34,679 bases of DNA from Edwardsiella hoshinae NBRC 105699 = ATCC 33379. Lineage in GTDB: Bacteria; Pseudomonadota; Gammaproteobacteria; Enterobacterales; Enterobacteriaceae. Where the stretch lies: positions 1 through 34,679 of the forward strand of contig NZ_BAUC01000032.1 in assembly GCF_000474215.1 (NCBI RefSeq). The letters are read 5' to 3'. Both the position numbers and the translations under genes were made by a program. The notes under the pieces were generated by a model that saw only the letters and a list, made by a program, of their open reading frames with translations, was not told the DNA's origin and searched no databases. Below, piece by piece: positions 8,382-16,711 of the stretch. Each line of letters opens with the position of its first letter. Position 1 is the first letter of the stretch.

Positions 8382-9683
8382 TTACATCAGGCCGAACAGC
8401 TGCGGTACGAACAGCGAAATCTGCGGGATGTAGGTGATCATCATCAACGAGACGATCAACGCCAGGTAGAAAGGCAACAACGGCTTAATCAACTGCTGGA
8501 TCTTCACGCCCGAGATGGAGCAGCCGACAAACAAGGCGCTCCCCACCGGCGGCGTTAACAGACCGATGCACAGGTTAGCCACCATCATGATGCCGAAGTG
8601 GACCGGATCCATCCCCAACTCCTGGGCGATAGGCAGGAAGATCGGGGTGAAGATCAGCACCGCTGGCGTCATATCCATGAAGATACCAACAATCAGCAAC
8701 ACGATGTTGATCAACAATAGAATGATGATCGGATTCTCGGAGATCCCCATCAACGCGTCACTGATCAAGTACGGAATATCGGCGTTGGTCATCGCCCAGG
8801 ACATGCCGACGGAGAAACCGATCAACAGTAGCACGATGGAGGTTGTCACCACCGACTCCAGGATCAGCTTCGGCAGATCACGCCACTTCACCTCACGGTA
8901 AATCAACACCGACAAGACGAAGGTATACACCACGGCGATAGCCGAAGCCTCGGTCGCGGTGAACACCCCTCCCAGGATGCCGCCCATCACGATAAACACC
9001 AGCAGCAGGCTTGGCCAGGCATCCCAGAAAGCCTTTCCCGCCTGACGCAGCGTCGGACGCGCACTCACCGGGTAGTTACGTGACTTGGCGATGAAGGCGC
9101 ACACCACCATGATCGACAACCCCATCAAGATCCCCGGCAGATACCCCGCCAGGAACAGTGAGGCGACCGAGACGCCGCCGGCGGTCAGGGAAAAGACGAT
9201 CAAGACGTTAGAGGGCGGGATCAGCAGGCCGGTGATACAGGAAGAGACGTTCACCGCCGTAGAAAAGGCCGGATCATAGCCTTCACGCGTCTGGATCGGA
9301 TGCAGCGTGCCCCCCACCGCCGCCGCCGCCGCCACGGCGGAACCGGAGATGGAGCCAAACATCATATTCGCCAGCACGTTGACATGGCCCAGAGAACCGG
9401 GGACACGCCCAACCATCACCTGCGCCAGGTTGATCAAACGAATGGCGATACCGCCACTGTTCATCAGCGTACCGGCAAAGATAAAGAACGGGATCGCCAG
9501 CAACGCAAAGTTATCCAGCCCGTTGGCCAGACGCTGCGCCACGGTGATGGTAGCGATCTCCCAAGGGAACATCAGCAGCATCGAAGCGAAGGTGGCGATG
9601 CCGATGGAGAACGAGATCGGCACACCGACAAATACCAGGAAAAAGAAGCTGCCGAACAGGGTCAAGGCAATATAGCTATCCAT
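8382..9683 (-). CDS. dctM: TRAP transporter large membrane subunit (DctM family)
   Basis: The 433-residue protein has about 12 hydrophobic segments and the DctM family features: GVPISFSIG near the N-terminus, PFFIFAGTLMNSGGI, GSISGSAVAAAAAVGG, the GLLIPPSN loop and the repeated LLTPPVGSALFVG in the second half. It forms the substrate channel of a tripartite ATP-independent periplasmic transporter driven by an ion gradient, usually sodium. The start ATG overlaps the dctQ stop by one base (TGATG), so the two membrane subunits are coupled in translation. It is the last gene of dctP-dctQ-dctM. The substrate cannot be read from this subunit. The symbol is the family name only. Confidence 0.93.
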   Translation of the reverse strand: MDSYIALTLFGSFFFLVFVGVPISFSIGIATFASMLLMFPWEIATITVAQRLANGLDNFALLAIPFFIFAGTLMNSGGIAIRLINLAQVMVGRVPGSLGHVNVLANMMFGSISGSAVAAAAAVGGTLHPIQTREGYDPAFSTAVNVSSCITGLLIPPSNVLIVFSLTAGGVSVASLFLAGYLPGILMGLSIMVVCAFIAKSRNYPVSARPTLRQAGKAFWDAWPSLLLVFIVMGGILGGVFTATEASAIAVVYTFVLSVLIYREVKWRDLPKLILESVVTTSIVLLLIGFSVGMSWAMTNADIPYLISDALMGISENPIIILLLINIVLLIVGIFMDMTPAVLIFTPIFLPIAQELGMDPVHFGIMMVANLCIGLLTPPVGSALFVGCSISGVKIQQLIKPLLPFYLALIVSLMMITYIPQISLFVPQLFGLM

Positions 9684-10186
9684 CAGTGACTCACTCCTTG
9701 CTGACCGGCCAGTTTCTTGATGCCATGGGCGACAAAATAGAAGTTATAGAAAATGATGATGGCGCCGCTCAATGGCAGAATGAAATAGACGTACCCCATC
9801 GGGATCTGCATCGCCGCCGATAGCTGCGCCGTCGCCAGCGTCTTGTCGATCAACATCCGCCCGCCGACGATCATCACCAGGAACGAGAACACCATCACCA
9901 GCAAATTAACCAGCACGCTCAGTACGGCCTGCGTACGGTCACTGACCGACATGGCCAGCAGATCGATGGACAGGTGACGCTGTGCACCCACGGTGTAGGC
10001 CGCGCCCAACAGGCCGACCCAAATCATCAGAAAACGCGCCAGTTCATCGGTCAGGGTACTGGGCTGACTAAGCACATAGCGGCTAAATACCTGCCAAACG
10101 ACACAGGCCACCAGCGCCACCATCACCACCACCGCAAACGAGGCGATGCAACGGTCGACGATTTTTTTGATCCGATCGAGAATCAT
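9683..10186 (-). CDS. dctQ: TRAP transporter small membrane subunit (DctQ family)
   Basis: The 167-residue protein has four predicted membrane segments (about 20-40, 50-70, 90-112, 130-155), the DctQ layout. Typical motifs are the WQVFSRYVLSQPSTLTDELAR stretch at the end of the first segment (shown here as its core, RYVLSQPSTLTDELAR) and the RHLSIDLL segment. ATG 10186 (MILDRIKK) is chosen over an upstream TTG at 10228 because it begins right before the first membrane helix and no ribosome-binding site precedes the TTG. Its own Shine-Dalgarno (GGATAG) is weak. A 63-bp gap separates it from dctP and it overlaps dctM by one base. It works with DctM as the membrane complex. Confidence 0.9.
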   Translation of the reverse strand: MILDRIKKIVDRCIASFAVVVMVALVACVVWQVFSRYVLSQPSTLTDELARFLMIWVGLLGAAYTVGAQRHLSIDLLAMSVSDRTQAVLSVLVNLLVMVFSFLVMIVGGRMLIDKTLATAQLSAAMQIPMGYVYFILPLSGAIIIFYNFYFVAHGIKKLAGQQGVSH

Positions 10187-10249
10187 ACGGTCTATCCAAA
10201 TAGCGGGATGAAACGGCGCGGACCGCAAGCGTATCCGCGCATAACGGCC

Positions 10250-11239
10250 TTACTGCTGCGCGGCGGCTTCGAACTTATCCAACAGGGCTGCCTGCTTCGG
10301 ATCTTTACGGAACTCGTCATACAACGGCTGAACCGCGGCACGGAACGGGGCTTTATCGACGCTGACAATGCTGGCCCCCATCGCTTTCGCCTGAGCGCGT
10401 GATTCGGCGTCAACCTTATCCCACAGCTTCTGCTGGTACACTTCGGAATCGCGCGCCGCCTTGGTCAGGATCGCCTGCTGTTCCGGCGTCAACTTCTGCC
10501 AGGTCTTGGTGGCGATGACCAGGTAATCCGGAATAGAAGCATGTTCGTCTTCAGACAGGACGTTAGCGATTTCGATATGACGGGTCTGTACCCAAGACGG
10601 GACATTGTTCTCGGCGCCATCCACTACGCCCTGCTGCATCGCGGTGTACACCTCACCGAAGGAGATCGGCGTCGGCGAACCGCCCATCAGCTCGATCATC
10701 TTGATAGTGGTCGGGCTCGCCTGGACACGGATCTTCATCCCCTTCAGATCTGCCGGCGAGGTGATCGGCTTCTTAGCGTAGAAGCTACGCGTCCCGGCGA
10801 CATAAGCGGCCATCGAGAAGAAACCTTTATCCTTGGTGGAGTCCATGATTTCTTTGCCGACCGGGCCATAAACGACGTTATTAAAGTGCTGCTGATCCTT
10901 AAACAGGTACGGCATATTATAAATGGCATAGACGTTATCGAAGGATTCCAGGTCGCTGGCGGAGCCTTTAGTCATATCCAGCGCCCCATTCTGCAACAGC
11001 TCCAACGTCTCACGTGCGCTACCCATCTGGCTGCTAGGATAGATACGAATACGCATGGTACCGTTAGAAAGTTGTTGTACCTCTTTCGCCATCTGCTCGA
11101 AGGCCTGGTGTACCACGTGGCTGCGCTCCAGATTGTGCGCCAGCTTCAGCGTCACCTTCTCGGCCGCCGACACGCCACCCGCGATCAGAGAAAGCACCGC
11201 TGCACAGAGGATATGACGGGAAAAAGTTTTCAGTTTCAT
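10250..11239 (-). CDS. dctP: TRAP transporter periplasmic substrate-binding protein (DctP family)
   Basis: The 329-residue protein begins with a Sec signal peptide (MKLKTFSRH, then a hydrophobic stretch, with likely cleavage after VSAA near residue 26). The mature part has DctP hallmarks: KLAHNLERSH, IYPSSQMGSARETLELLQNGALDMT, the arginine in KIRVQASPT that normally binds the substrate carboxylate, and GVVDGAENNVPSW. GAENN-type proteins often bind hexuronates or related sugar acids, but C4-dicarboxylates and others are known, so the ligand is unassigned. It is the first gene of the operon. The 380-bp upstream region is shared with a divergent LysR-type gene and contains two TGATCA-centred motifs. 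Confidence 0.93.
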   Translation of the reverse strand: MKLKTFSRHILCAAVLSLIAGGVSAAEKVTLKLAHNLERSHVVHQAFEQMAKEVQQLSNGTMRIRIYPSSQMGSARETLELLQNGALDMTKGSASDLESFDNVYAIYNMPYLFKDQQHFNNVVYGPVGKEIMDSTKDKGFFSMAAYVAGTRSFYAKKPITSPADLKGMKIRVQASPTTIKMIELMGGSPTPISFGEVYTAMQQGVVDGAENNVPSWVQTRHIEIANVLSEDEHASIPDYLVIATKTWQKLTPEQQAILTKAARDSEVYQQKLWDKVDAESRAQAKAMGASIVSVDKAPFRAAVQPLYDEFRKDPKQAALLDKFEAAAQQ

Positions 11240-11620
11240 ATAGCAAGGCTCCCTGACATTGGTTGAAGATGTGTCACTTTTGGTCTGGACAAATAACTAA
11301 TCGAATTGGTTTCTGTATGACATCTTATTTTAGCTATCGGATAAGTGGGCAGTGCACGCCTCACATTTCCGTCATTTCATTTCCCAGAGATACAATTCTG
11401 CGTTTGTGATCACCTAATAGTTCGCCTTGAACAACTTGATCACATCGAAAATACCGAGCAATTTGTCCCCTTATCCCTCAGGTTACTGATTTTCCCCAGC
11501 GTGTAGCGGCGAAAAGGCGTTATGATCGTTAGCGTAGCGAACCGGAGGGGTTGTCATACCACCCGTCATCCGGGCAGGATTACACCGACGATGCACAAGG
11601 TTGATCAGGGGGAAAAGCGC
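11240..11620. other. Divergent regulatory region between dctP and the LysR-type gene
   Basis: About 380 bp separates the two start codons. It contains AT-rich stretches around 11280-11400, suitable for the dctP promoter, and the paired TGATCA motifs listed separately. An open frame continuous with the LysR gene starts at 11522 but lacks a ribosome-binding site there. Confidence 0.55.
11405..11444. promoter_or_regulatory. Pair of inverted TGTGATCA motifs upstream of dctP
   Basis: TGTGATCA at 11405-11412 and its inverse TGATCACA at 11437-11444 are spaced 32 bp centre to centre, about three helical turns. Each has a palindromic TGATCA core. They lie midway between dctP and the LysR gene. They resemble single CRP half-sites but could equally be sites for another regulator; the assignment is open. 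Confidence 0.4.
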
Positions 11621-12538
11621 ATGGAGATGGGGTGGCTCGAAGACTTTCTGGCACTGGCGGAGCTGCGTAACTTTTCCCGCGCCGCCGCCAACCGTCACAT
11701 TACGCAGCCCGCGTTTGGACGCCATATCCGAGCCTTAGAAGAGAGCGTGGGACAACAGTTGGTCGATCGCAGCACCACCCCCGTCACCCTAACGCCGGCC
11801 GGCTACCAGTTCCGTCTGCTGGCCCACGCCATGGTCAACCAATGGCGCGAGGGGCTAAATCGAATTAATGAATGCCCACCGCTCCTGCTCCACCCGGTGC
11901 GTTTTAGCACTCCCCATGCCCTCTCCTCGCCCTTCCTGCTCGATCTGGTGGCCGCAGTCGGCGCTGCCGAGGCCAGCACCTTACCTTTCGCCGTCGATAT
12001 CCTGCGCGTCGATTACGCCGTCGAAGCCTTAATCGAAGGCGCCTGCGACTTCCTGCTGGGCTTCGACAACCACGCCCTATTGCAGCCGCCCTTCGACAAT
12101 CTACTACTCGGTCACGGCGAGATGCTGCTGGTGGGCGCCCCCGGCCCCGACGGCAGGGCACGCTTTACGCCGGGCGAACAGCCGGTGCCGGTGTTACGCT
12201 ACCCCCCCGACGCCTACAGCGCACGGATGGTCGAACGACTGATGCCGCAGCATCCGTTTGCCGCCCAACCGATGTTCGAAGCCTCACTGTGCGATCTACA
12301 CCGACGGATGGCGCTGCGCGGCCACGGGCTGACCTGGTTAGCCGACTGCCAGATCCACGCGGAGCTGAGCGAAGGACGCCTGGTCGCTGTGGATCGTCAG
12401 CGCTGGCGCGTCCCCTACCAGATCCGCCTGTACCGTAACCGCGCCCGTCTGCACCAACGAGCCGAAGCCTTCTGGCAACGCCTGGCGGCGCGCATCGCCC
12501 GCGGTGAGCGCTTCTGGCCACCTGCCGACACAATCTAA
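11621..12538 (+). CDS. LysR-type regulator, HypT/YjiE-like
   Basis: A 305-residue LysR-family transcription factor. The winged helix-turn-helix occupies about residues 4-63 (WLEDFLALAELRNFSRAA, then NRHITQPAFGRHIRALEE), followed by a linker helix and a co-inducer-binding domain. The order of conserved segments, including GFDNHALLQPPFDNLLLG and LTWLADCQI, parallels E. coli HypT (YjiE), a hypochlorite-responsive regulator. HypT function depends on methionine oxidation and should not be assumed here. ATG 11621 is chosen because CAGGGGGA lies 8 bp upstream and the helix-turn-helix starts right after it; the open frame extends to 11522 without support. By position it could control the divergent TRAP operon, the downstream deaminase operon, or both. 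Confidence 0.88.
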   Translation: MEMGWLEDFLALAELRNFSRAAANRHITQPAFGRHIRALEESVGQQLVDRSTTPVTLTPAGYQFRLLAHAMVNQWREGLNRINECPPLLLHPVRFSTPHALSSPFLLDLVAAVGAAEASTLPFAVDILRVDYAVEALIEGACDFLLGFDNHALLQPPFDNLLLGHGEMLLVGAPGPDGRARFTPGEQPVPVLRYPPDAYSARMVERLMPQHPFAAQPMFEASLCDLHRRMALRGHGLTWLADCQIHAELSEGRLVAVDRQRWRVPYQIRLYRNRARLHQRAEAFWQRLAARIARGERFWPPADTI

Positions 12539-12664
12539 AACACCGGCCGTTACGCCGCGCACGCTGATGCCGAATCGGCCTGGGCGATGCCGGAATAGCA
12601 TTTCCCCGCGGGCGCGCGCGCCCCTAAGATGCCCCCTTTCTTTCCTCGCTCCCGAGAGACGGCG

Positions 12665-13780
12665 ATGCCTGCGACGCAAACGATTACCTGGACAGAGTTC
12701 CTGACGACCTTTCCCAAGGTCGATCTGCACTACCACCTACTGGGAGGCGTCCGTTTGGAGACGATGCGCGACCTGGCGCGCCGCGCCGGCGTGGCGCTGA
12801 GCGAACGTGATGCCAAGAGTTTCTACCGCCGCTATCAGGCGGAGACCGGTCAGGCCAAAGGCGGCATCGCCGCCCTCAACTTCCTCTACCCGCTATTACG
12901 TAGTCCGCAAGACTACTACCGGGTGATGCTGGAGGTCGCCGAAGACGCCGCCGCCACCGGGGTTCGCCATCTGGAGCTCTTCTGGAATCCCTCGGATACC
13001 CCGCTGCCTTATGACCAGGTCACCGCCGCCCTGGCGCAGGGATTGGCCGACGCCGCCCGCCGCTGGGAGATCCACGCGCTGTTCCTGCCGGCGATCAATC
13101 GCGAGAAGAGCCCCGAAGAGGCGGTGCGCATGGTGGAGACCGTATTGGCCCATCCCCATCCGCTGGTGGCCGGGATCGGCATCGACTACCGCGAACACGA
13201 CGCGCCGATCGAGCACTTCTGGAAAGCCTATCGCTTGGCGCAACAAGGCGGTCTGCGCCTGACCGGCCACTGTAGCGAGTTCGGCCTGCACTGGCGCAAC
13301 GTGGAGAGCGGGCTGGATCTGCTCCAACTGGAACGCATCGACCACGGCTACAGCATCGTCGACAATCCGGAGCTCCTGGCACGCTGCGCCCGCGATGGCA
13401 TTCCCTTTACCGTGGTACCGAGCAACACCTATTTCCTCAAACGCTGGCCGGAACATGAGGCCTGGCGGCGCCATCATCCGATCCGCCGCATGGCGCAGGC
13501 GGGACTCACCCTGATCCCGGCGACCGACGACTGGCACATGCACGACACCAACGGCGCCGAATGCTACCGGGTAATGGTGGAGGAGTTTGGCTTCGATCTC
13601 GATGGTGTACGCCGCTTACTGGCCAATGGCATCGATGCCTGCTGGCAGCCGGAGGCGCTCAAGGCGCACTGGCACACGCAGTGGCTGGCGGAGTTTGATG
13701 CGCTGCGCGCCCGCTTGGAGCAAGAGCCCTGTCTCCCGGCGGAACATCACCTCATCTACCCACCTCATAACGGGGAGTAA
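12665..13780 (+). CDS. Adenosine deaminase-family amidohydrolase
   Basis: A 371-residue TIM-barrel deaminase. All catalytic positions of adenosine deaminase are recognisable though in altered contexts: zinc ligands H22 and H24 in DLHYHLLGG, zinc ligand H202 and catalytic E205 in GHCSEFG (HAGE in classical enzymes), H227 in RIDHG, and zinc ligand D288 with D289 in ATDDWHMHD. The altered HCSE and RIDHG motifs, and VVPSNTYFL in place of the usual CPTSN, set it apart from E. coli Add, so the substrate may be a modified nucleoside or nucleotide. ATG 12665 is chosen because GAGAGACGGCG precedes it; an upstream ATG at 12629 lacks a site. A DcuC-family permease gene starts 3 bp after the stop, so uptake and deamination are probably coupled. 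Confidence 0.85.
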   Translation: MPATQTITWTEFLTTFPKVDLHYHLLGGVRLETMRDLARRAGVALSERDAKSFYRRYQAETGQAKGGIAALNFLYPLLRSPQDYYRVMLEVAEDAAATGVRHLELFWNPSDTPLPYDQVTAALAQGLADAARRWEIHALFLPAINREKSPEEAVRMVETVLAHPHPLVAGIGIDYREHDAPIEHFWKAYRLAQQGGLRLTGHCSEFGLHWRNVESGLDLLQLERIDHGYSIVDNPELLARCARDGIPFTVVPSNTYFLKRWPEHEAWRRHHPIRRMAQAGLTLIPATDDWHMHDTNGAECYRVMVEEFGFDLDGVRRLLANGIDACWQPEALKAHWHTQWLAEFDALRARLEQEPCLPAEHHLIYPPHNGE

Positions 13781-13783
13781 GTC

Positions 13784-15040
13784 ATGTTAATACTTATCGG
13801 TATCGCGATCCTGATCGTGACGATCATCCTGCTGATCAAACGCCAAGATACCCGCACCGTCCTGTTGTTCTCCGGCCTGTCAATGTGCCTTTTGGCCGCC
13901 GATCCGATGGCGGCCATGAACAGCTTCGCCCAGAAGATGGTGTCCGAAGGGTTGATCCAGGCGATCCTCTCCGCCATCGGTTTCGCCACCGTGATGAAGT
14001 TTACCGGTTGCGACCGCCATCTGGTGCGTCTGCTTAGCGTCCCGCTGCGCCGCGTCGGCCTGCTGCTGATCCCCGGGACTATCTTGCTGACCACGTTCGT
14101 CCAGCTGGCGCTGCCCAGCGCGGCCGGAGCGGCGGCGGCGGCCGGTATCACCATGATCCCCCTGCAACTGGCGGCCGGCATCCACCCGGTGATGGCCGGG
14201 GCCTCGGTCTTGGCTGGCACCTTCGGCGCCAGCCTGTTGAATCCCGGTAGCCCCCATATGGCGTTAGTCGCCAAAATTGTCGGCGGCGATGTGATGACCA
14301 TCATCGCCTCACGCGCCATGACCGTGGTGTGGTTAGGCCTGCTGATCATGGTCGGCATGACCCTGACCGCCCTGTTACGCCGCGAGCACCGCGGTTACCA
14401 CTCAACCCTGGAGCACGACATCCAGGCCGACCATCAGCCGCTCAACCTCCTGGCGGCGCTGATGCCGCTGCTGCCGGTCACTCTGCTGATGCTCGGCGCC
14501 TTCGGCGGCATCGCCTGGCTGAAGATGGGGGTACCGCAGGCGGTAATGTGGGGTATCCTCGCCACGCTGTTCGTCACCCGCACCCACCCCGGCAAGGCGA
14601 TCCCGGCCTTCTTCGACGGCATGGGCAAGGCCTATAGCGACGTGTTCGGCATCATCATCTGCGCCGGGGTCTTTGTCGCCGGCCTCAACGCCATCGGCTT
14701 GATCGCGGCCGCTAAAACCCTGCTGATCGACTACCCACAGGCCGCCCGCTTCGGCGGCACCATCGGCCCGTTCCTGATGGCTATCGTGATCGGCTCCGGT
14801 GATGCGGCGGCCTACGCCTTCAACGAGGCGATCACGCCTCATGCCGCCGACTTCGGCATGGATGGCACCAGCCTAGGCACCGCCGCCGCCTTCGCCAGTT
14901 ACCTGGGCCGCACCGCCTCGCCGCTCTCCGCCGCGGCCATCGTGGTCGCTGGCATGGTCGGCGTCTCGCCCCTCGATCTGGTCAAACGTACCGCGCCCGT
15001 CATGCTGATCGGTCTGGTGTTACTGATCGTTCTGATCTAG
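13784..15040 (+). CDS. DcuC-family membrane transporter
   Basis: The 418-residue protein has about 10-12 membrane segments. Its second half carries the DcuC signature order: a GVFVAGLNAIG segment, GSGDAAAYAFNEAI, and SYLGRTASPLSAAAIVVAG followed by KRTAPVMLIGLV, all matching E. coli DcuC positions. DcuC itself exports succinate and exchanges C4-dicarboxylates under anaerobiosis. This copy is shorter and is co-translated with a deaminase (3-bp gap, GGGAG ribosome-binding site). A nucleoside, base or deamination product is therefore a reasonable alternative substrate; this is inference from context alone. A hairpin follows at 15104-15129. Confidence 0.85.
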   Translation: MLILIGIAILIVTIILLIKRQDTRTVLLFSGLSMCLLAADPMAAMNSFAQKMVSEGLIQAILSAIGFATVMKFTGCDRHLVRLLSVPLRRVGLLLIPGTILLTTFVQLALPSAAGAAAAAGITMIPLQLAAGIHPVMAGASVLAGTFGASLLNPGSPHMALVAKIVGGDVMTIIASRAMTVVWLGLLIMVGMTLTALLRREHRGYHSTLEHDIQADHQPLNLLAALMPLLPVTLLMLGAFGGIAWLKMGVPQAVMWGILATLFVTRTHPGKAIPAFFDGMGKAYSDVFGIIICAGVFVAGLNAIGLIAAAKTLLIDYPQAARFGGTIGPFLMAIVIGSGDAAAYAFNEAITPHAADFGMDGTSLGTAAAFASYLGRTASPLSAAAIVVAGMVGVSPLDLVKRTAPVMLIGLVLLIVLI

Positions 15041-15103
15041 CTCTCCCGCCACCGGCGCAACGGCGAAAGCCGATCGTCATCACACATTATTCTCTCATCC
15101 TTC

Positions 15104-15129
15104 CCGCCCGAGACATTTGTCCCGGGCGG
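15104..15129 (+). terminator. Hairpin after the DcuC-family gene
   Basis: CCGCCCG (15104-15110) pairs with CGGGCGG (15123-15129). Inside, GACA (15112-15115) pairs with TGTC (15118-15121), giving a long interrupted stem. The following bases (ATGTGTAATAT) contain no T-run, so it is either a weak terminator or an operator for the downstream Crp-type gene, 94 bp before that start. Confidence 0.4.
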
Positions 15130-15222
15130 ATGTGTAATATCAGAGGCTATCGGCACTTTTTCGCCCACTGGCATGCTGAGTGCGGACCGCGGTCCTGTCC
15201 GCTAACTGAAGGAAAATCTATA

Positions 15223-15954
15223 GTGTTCAAAGTGAAAAACGCGCTGCAACGCGAGACTTGGCTAACCCTGGTCGAGCGCGTCACCCGCAATGCCGTCTTA
15301 TACGAATGGGTAAAAAATTGTCCGCTGAGCGTCATGCGCAGCTGGAGCGGGCAAACCGTCGCCCCCGGCGAACTCATCTGCCGCCAGGGCGATATCTGCC
15401 AACACTTTTGGCTAATACTTCAGGGAGAAGCAGACATTTTTTTTGAGGCCGAGGACGGACGACGTTATCGGCAAGCACGCTACCACCAGGGAGACATCTT
15501 GGGGGAGTTGGAAATATTTGAACAACGCCCCTATATTTGCTCGGTCGAGGCCACCCGTGAGACACAGCTGTTACGACTCAATCGGGAAGACTTCTACCGT
15601 TGGCTGGCGCTGGATAACCATTTTAATCAACGCATATTGCGCACCAGCAGCCAGCAGTATTACCACTTGTCCGCCAAGGCGGGCGCCGACAGCCTGTATC
15701 CCTTGCAACAGCGGGTCGCGCTGGCGTTGTGGCAACGTTTTACTCAACAGGGCACGGATCGCATCACGCTGGACAAGCCGCAACTCAGCCTCGAGTTCGC
15801 CGCCGCCATGCGTAGCATCAACCGCATCCTGTTTACGCTGAAGGAGCAGCAGATCATCGCCGTCGAAGGAGAGTGCATTATCCTGCTAGACGCCGAGCGT
15901 CTACAGCGTGAGGCTGGCCTGCCAGGCGCAGCAGCCTATCATTCAGAGCCATAA
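15223..15954 (+). CDS. Crp/Fnr-family regulator, YeiL-like
   Basis: A 243-residue regulator. Residues about 45-145 form a cyclic-nucleotide-binding-type beta-roll (GQTVAPGELICRQGD, then LILQGEADIFFE and HQGDILGELEIFEQRP). A dimerisation helix follows, then a winged helix-turn-helix (LSLEFAAAMRSINRILFTLKE) near 195-215. The recognition helix differs from that of Crp and of Fnr, and no N-terminal Fe-S cysteine cluster is present. E. coli YeiL, another divergent family member, also sits beside nucleoside genes. GTG 15223 is chosen because AAGGA lies 9 bp upstream; the reading frame extends to an ATG at 15130 inside a hairpin, which is less likely. The phosphorylase gene starts 8 bp after the stop, so it probably regulates its own operon. 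Confidence 0.85.
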   Translation: MFKVKNALQRETWLTLVERVTRNAVLYEWVKNCPLSVMRSWSGQTVAPGELICRQGDICQHFWLILQGEADIFFEAEDGRRYRQARYHQGDILGELEIFEQRPYICSVEATRETQLLRLNREDFYRWLALDNHFNQRILRTSSQQYYHLSAKAGADSLYPLQQRVALALWQRFTQQGTDRITLDKPQLSLEFAAAMRSINRILFTLKEQQIIAVEGECIILLDAERLQREAGLPGAAAYHSEP

Positions 15955-15962
15955 GGAACCCG

Positions 15963-16709
15963 ATGGAACTACAACCGCATATTCGCCTGAGCCGGGCCAT
16001 GACCCAGGCGCGTTACGCCTTATTGCCCGGCGATCCGCAACGCGTAGAGCATGTTGCCCGCTTCCTGGATGACGTCGAGCCGTTGGGCCAAAACCGAGAG
16101 TACCGCGCCCTGCGCGGCTACTTCCACGGTATCGAAATCCTCGCTCTCTCCACCGGTATCGGCGGCCCTTCGACCGCTATCGCCGTAGAGGAGTTGCGTC
16201 ATATCGGTGTCGATACCCTGATCCGCATCGGAAGTTGTGGCGCCCTGCAAGACCACATGGCGCTGGGCGATCTGGTGATCGCCAACGCCGCCGTGCGTGA
16301 CGAGGGCACCAGCCACGCTTATGCCCCCGCCGCCTATCCCGCCTGTGCCGATCATGGCCTGGTCGAATTGCTACGGCGCGAGGCGAGACGCCTAGGCTAC
16401 CCGGCGCACTGCGGCTACGTGCGCAGCCACGACAGCTTTTATACCGATCGCGAGGCCCAACTGGACGCCGACTGGTCGGCGCGCGGCATCCTTGCCGCCG
16501 ATATGGAAACCGCACCGCTGATGGTCGTCGGCGCCCTACGCGGTCTACGCACCGCCGCCATCCTCAATGTCGTGGTGACCCACAACGCCGAGTTACAGCA
16601 AGGCATCAACGACTACCAACAGCAGGAGAGCCACAGCCTACGCGGCGAAGCACGCGAGATCGAACTCGCCCTGCATGCCATCCGTCTGGATCAGAATAAG
16701 GAGATGTAG
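15963..16709 (+). CDS. Uridine-phosphorylase-like nucleoside phosphorylase (NP-I family)
   Basis: A 248-residue cytosolic enzyme of the nucleoside phosphorylase I fold. Phosphate-binding features match E. coli Udp: PGDPQRV (22-28), STGIGGPSTAIAVEEL (63-78) and RIGSCGALQ (88-96). The ribose/base site is DMETAPL in place of EMESATL. The stretch that carries the pyrimidine-recognising Gln and Arg in Udp (GQERYDTYSGR) is replaced by a shorter, different one (FYTDREAQLD), so base specificity has probably changed. It starts 8 bp after the regulator, with AAGGAACCCG as ribosome-binding site, and pnuC follows 2 bp after its stop. Phosphorolysis of a nucleoside imported by PnuC, such as nicotinamide riboside, is the natural inference but is untested. 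Confidence 0.85.
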   Translation: MELQPHIRLSRAMTQARYALLPGDPQRVEHVARFLDDVEPLGQNREYRALRGYFHGIEILALSTGIGGPSTAIAVEELRHIGVDTLIRIGSCGALQDHMALGDLVIANAAVRDEGTSHAYAPAAYPACADHGLVELLRREARRLGYPAHCGYVRSHDSFYTDREAQLDADWSARGILAADMETAPLMVVGALRGLRTAAILNVVVTHNAELQQGINDYQQQESHSLRGEAREIELALHAIRLDQNKEM

Positions 16710-16711
16710 TA

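Noticed and set aside
15130-15222. Upstream extension of the Crp-type regulator
   Set aside because: The upstream ATG directly follows a hairpin without a ribosome-binding site, whereas GTG 15223 has AAGGA at proper spacing.
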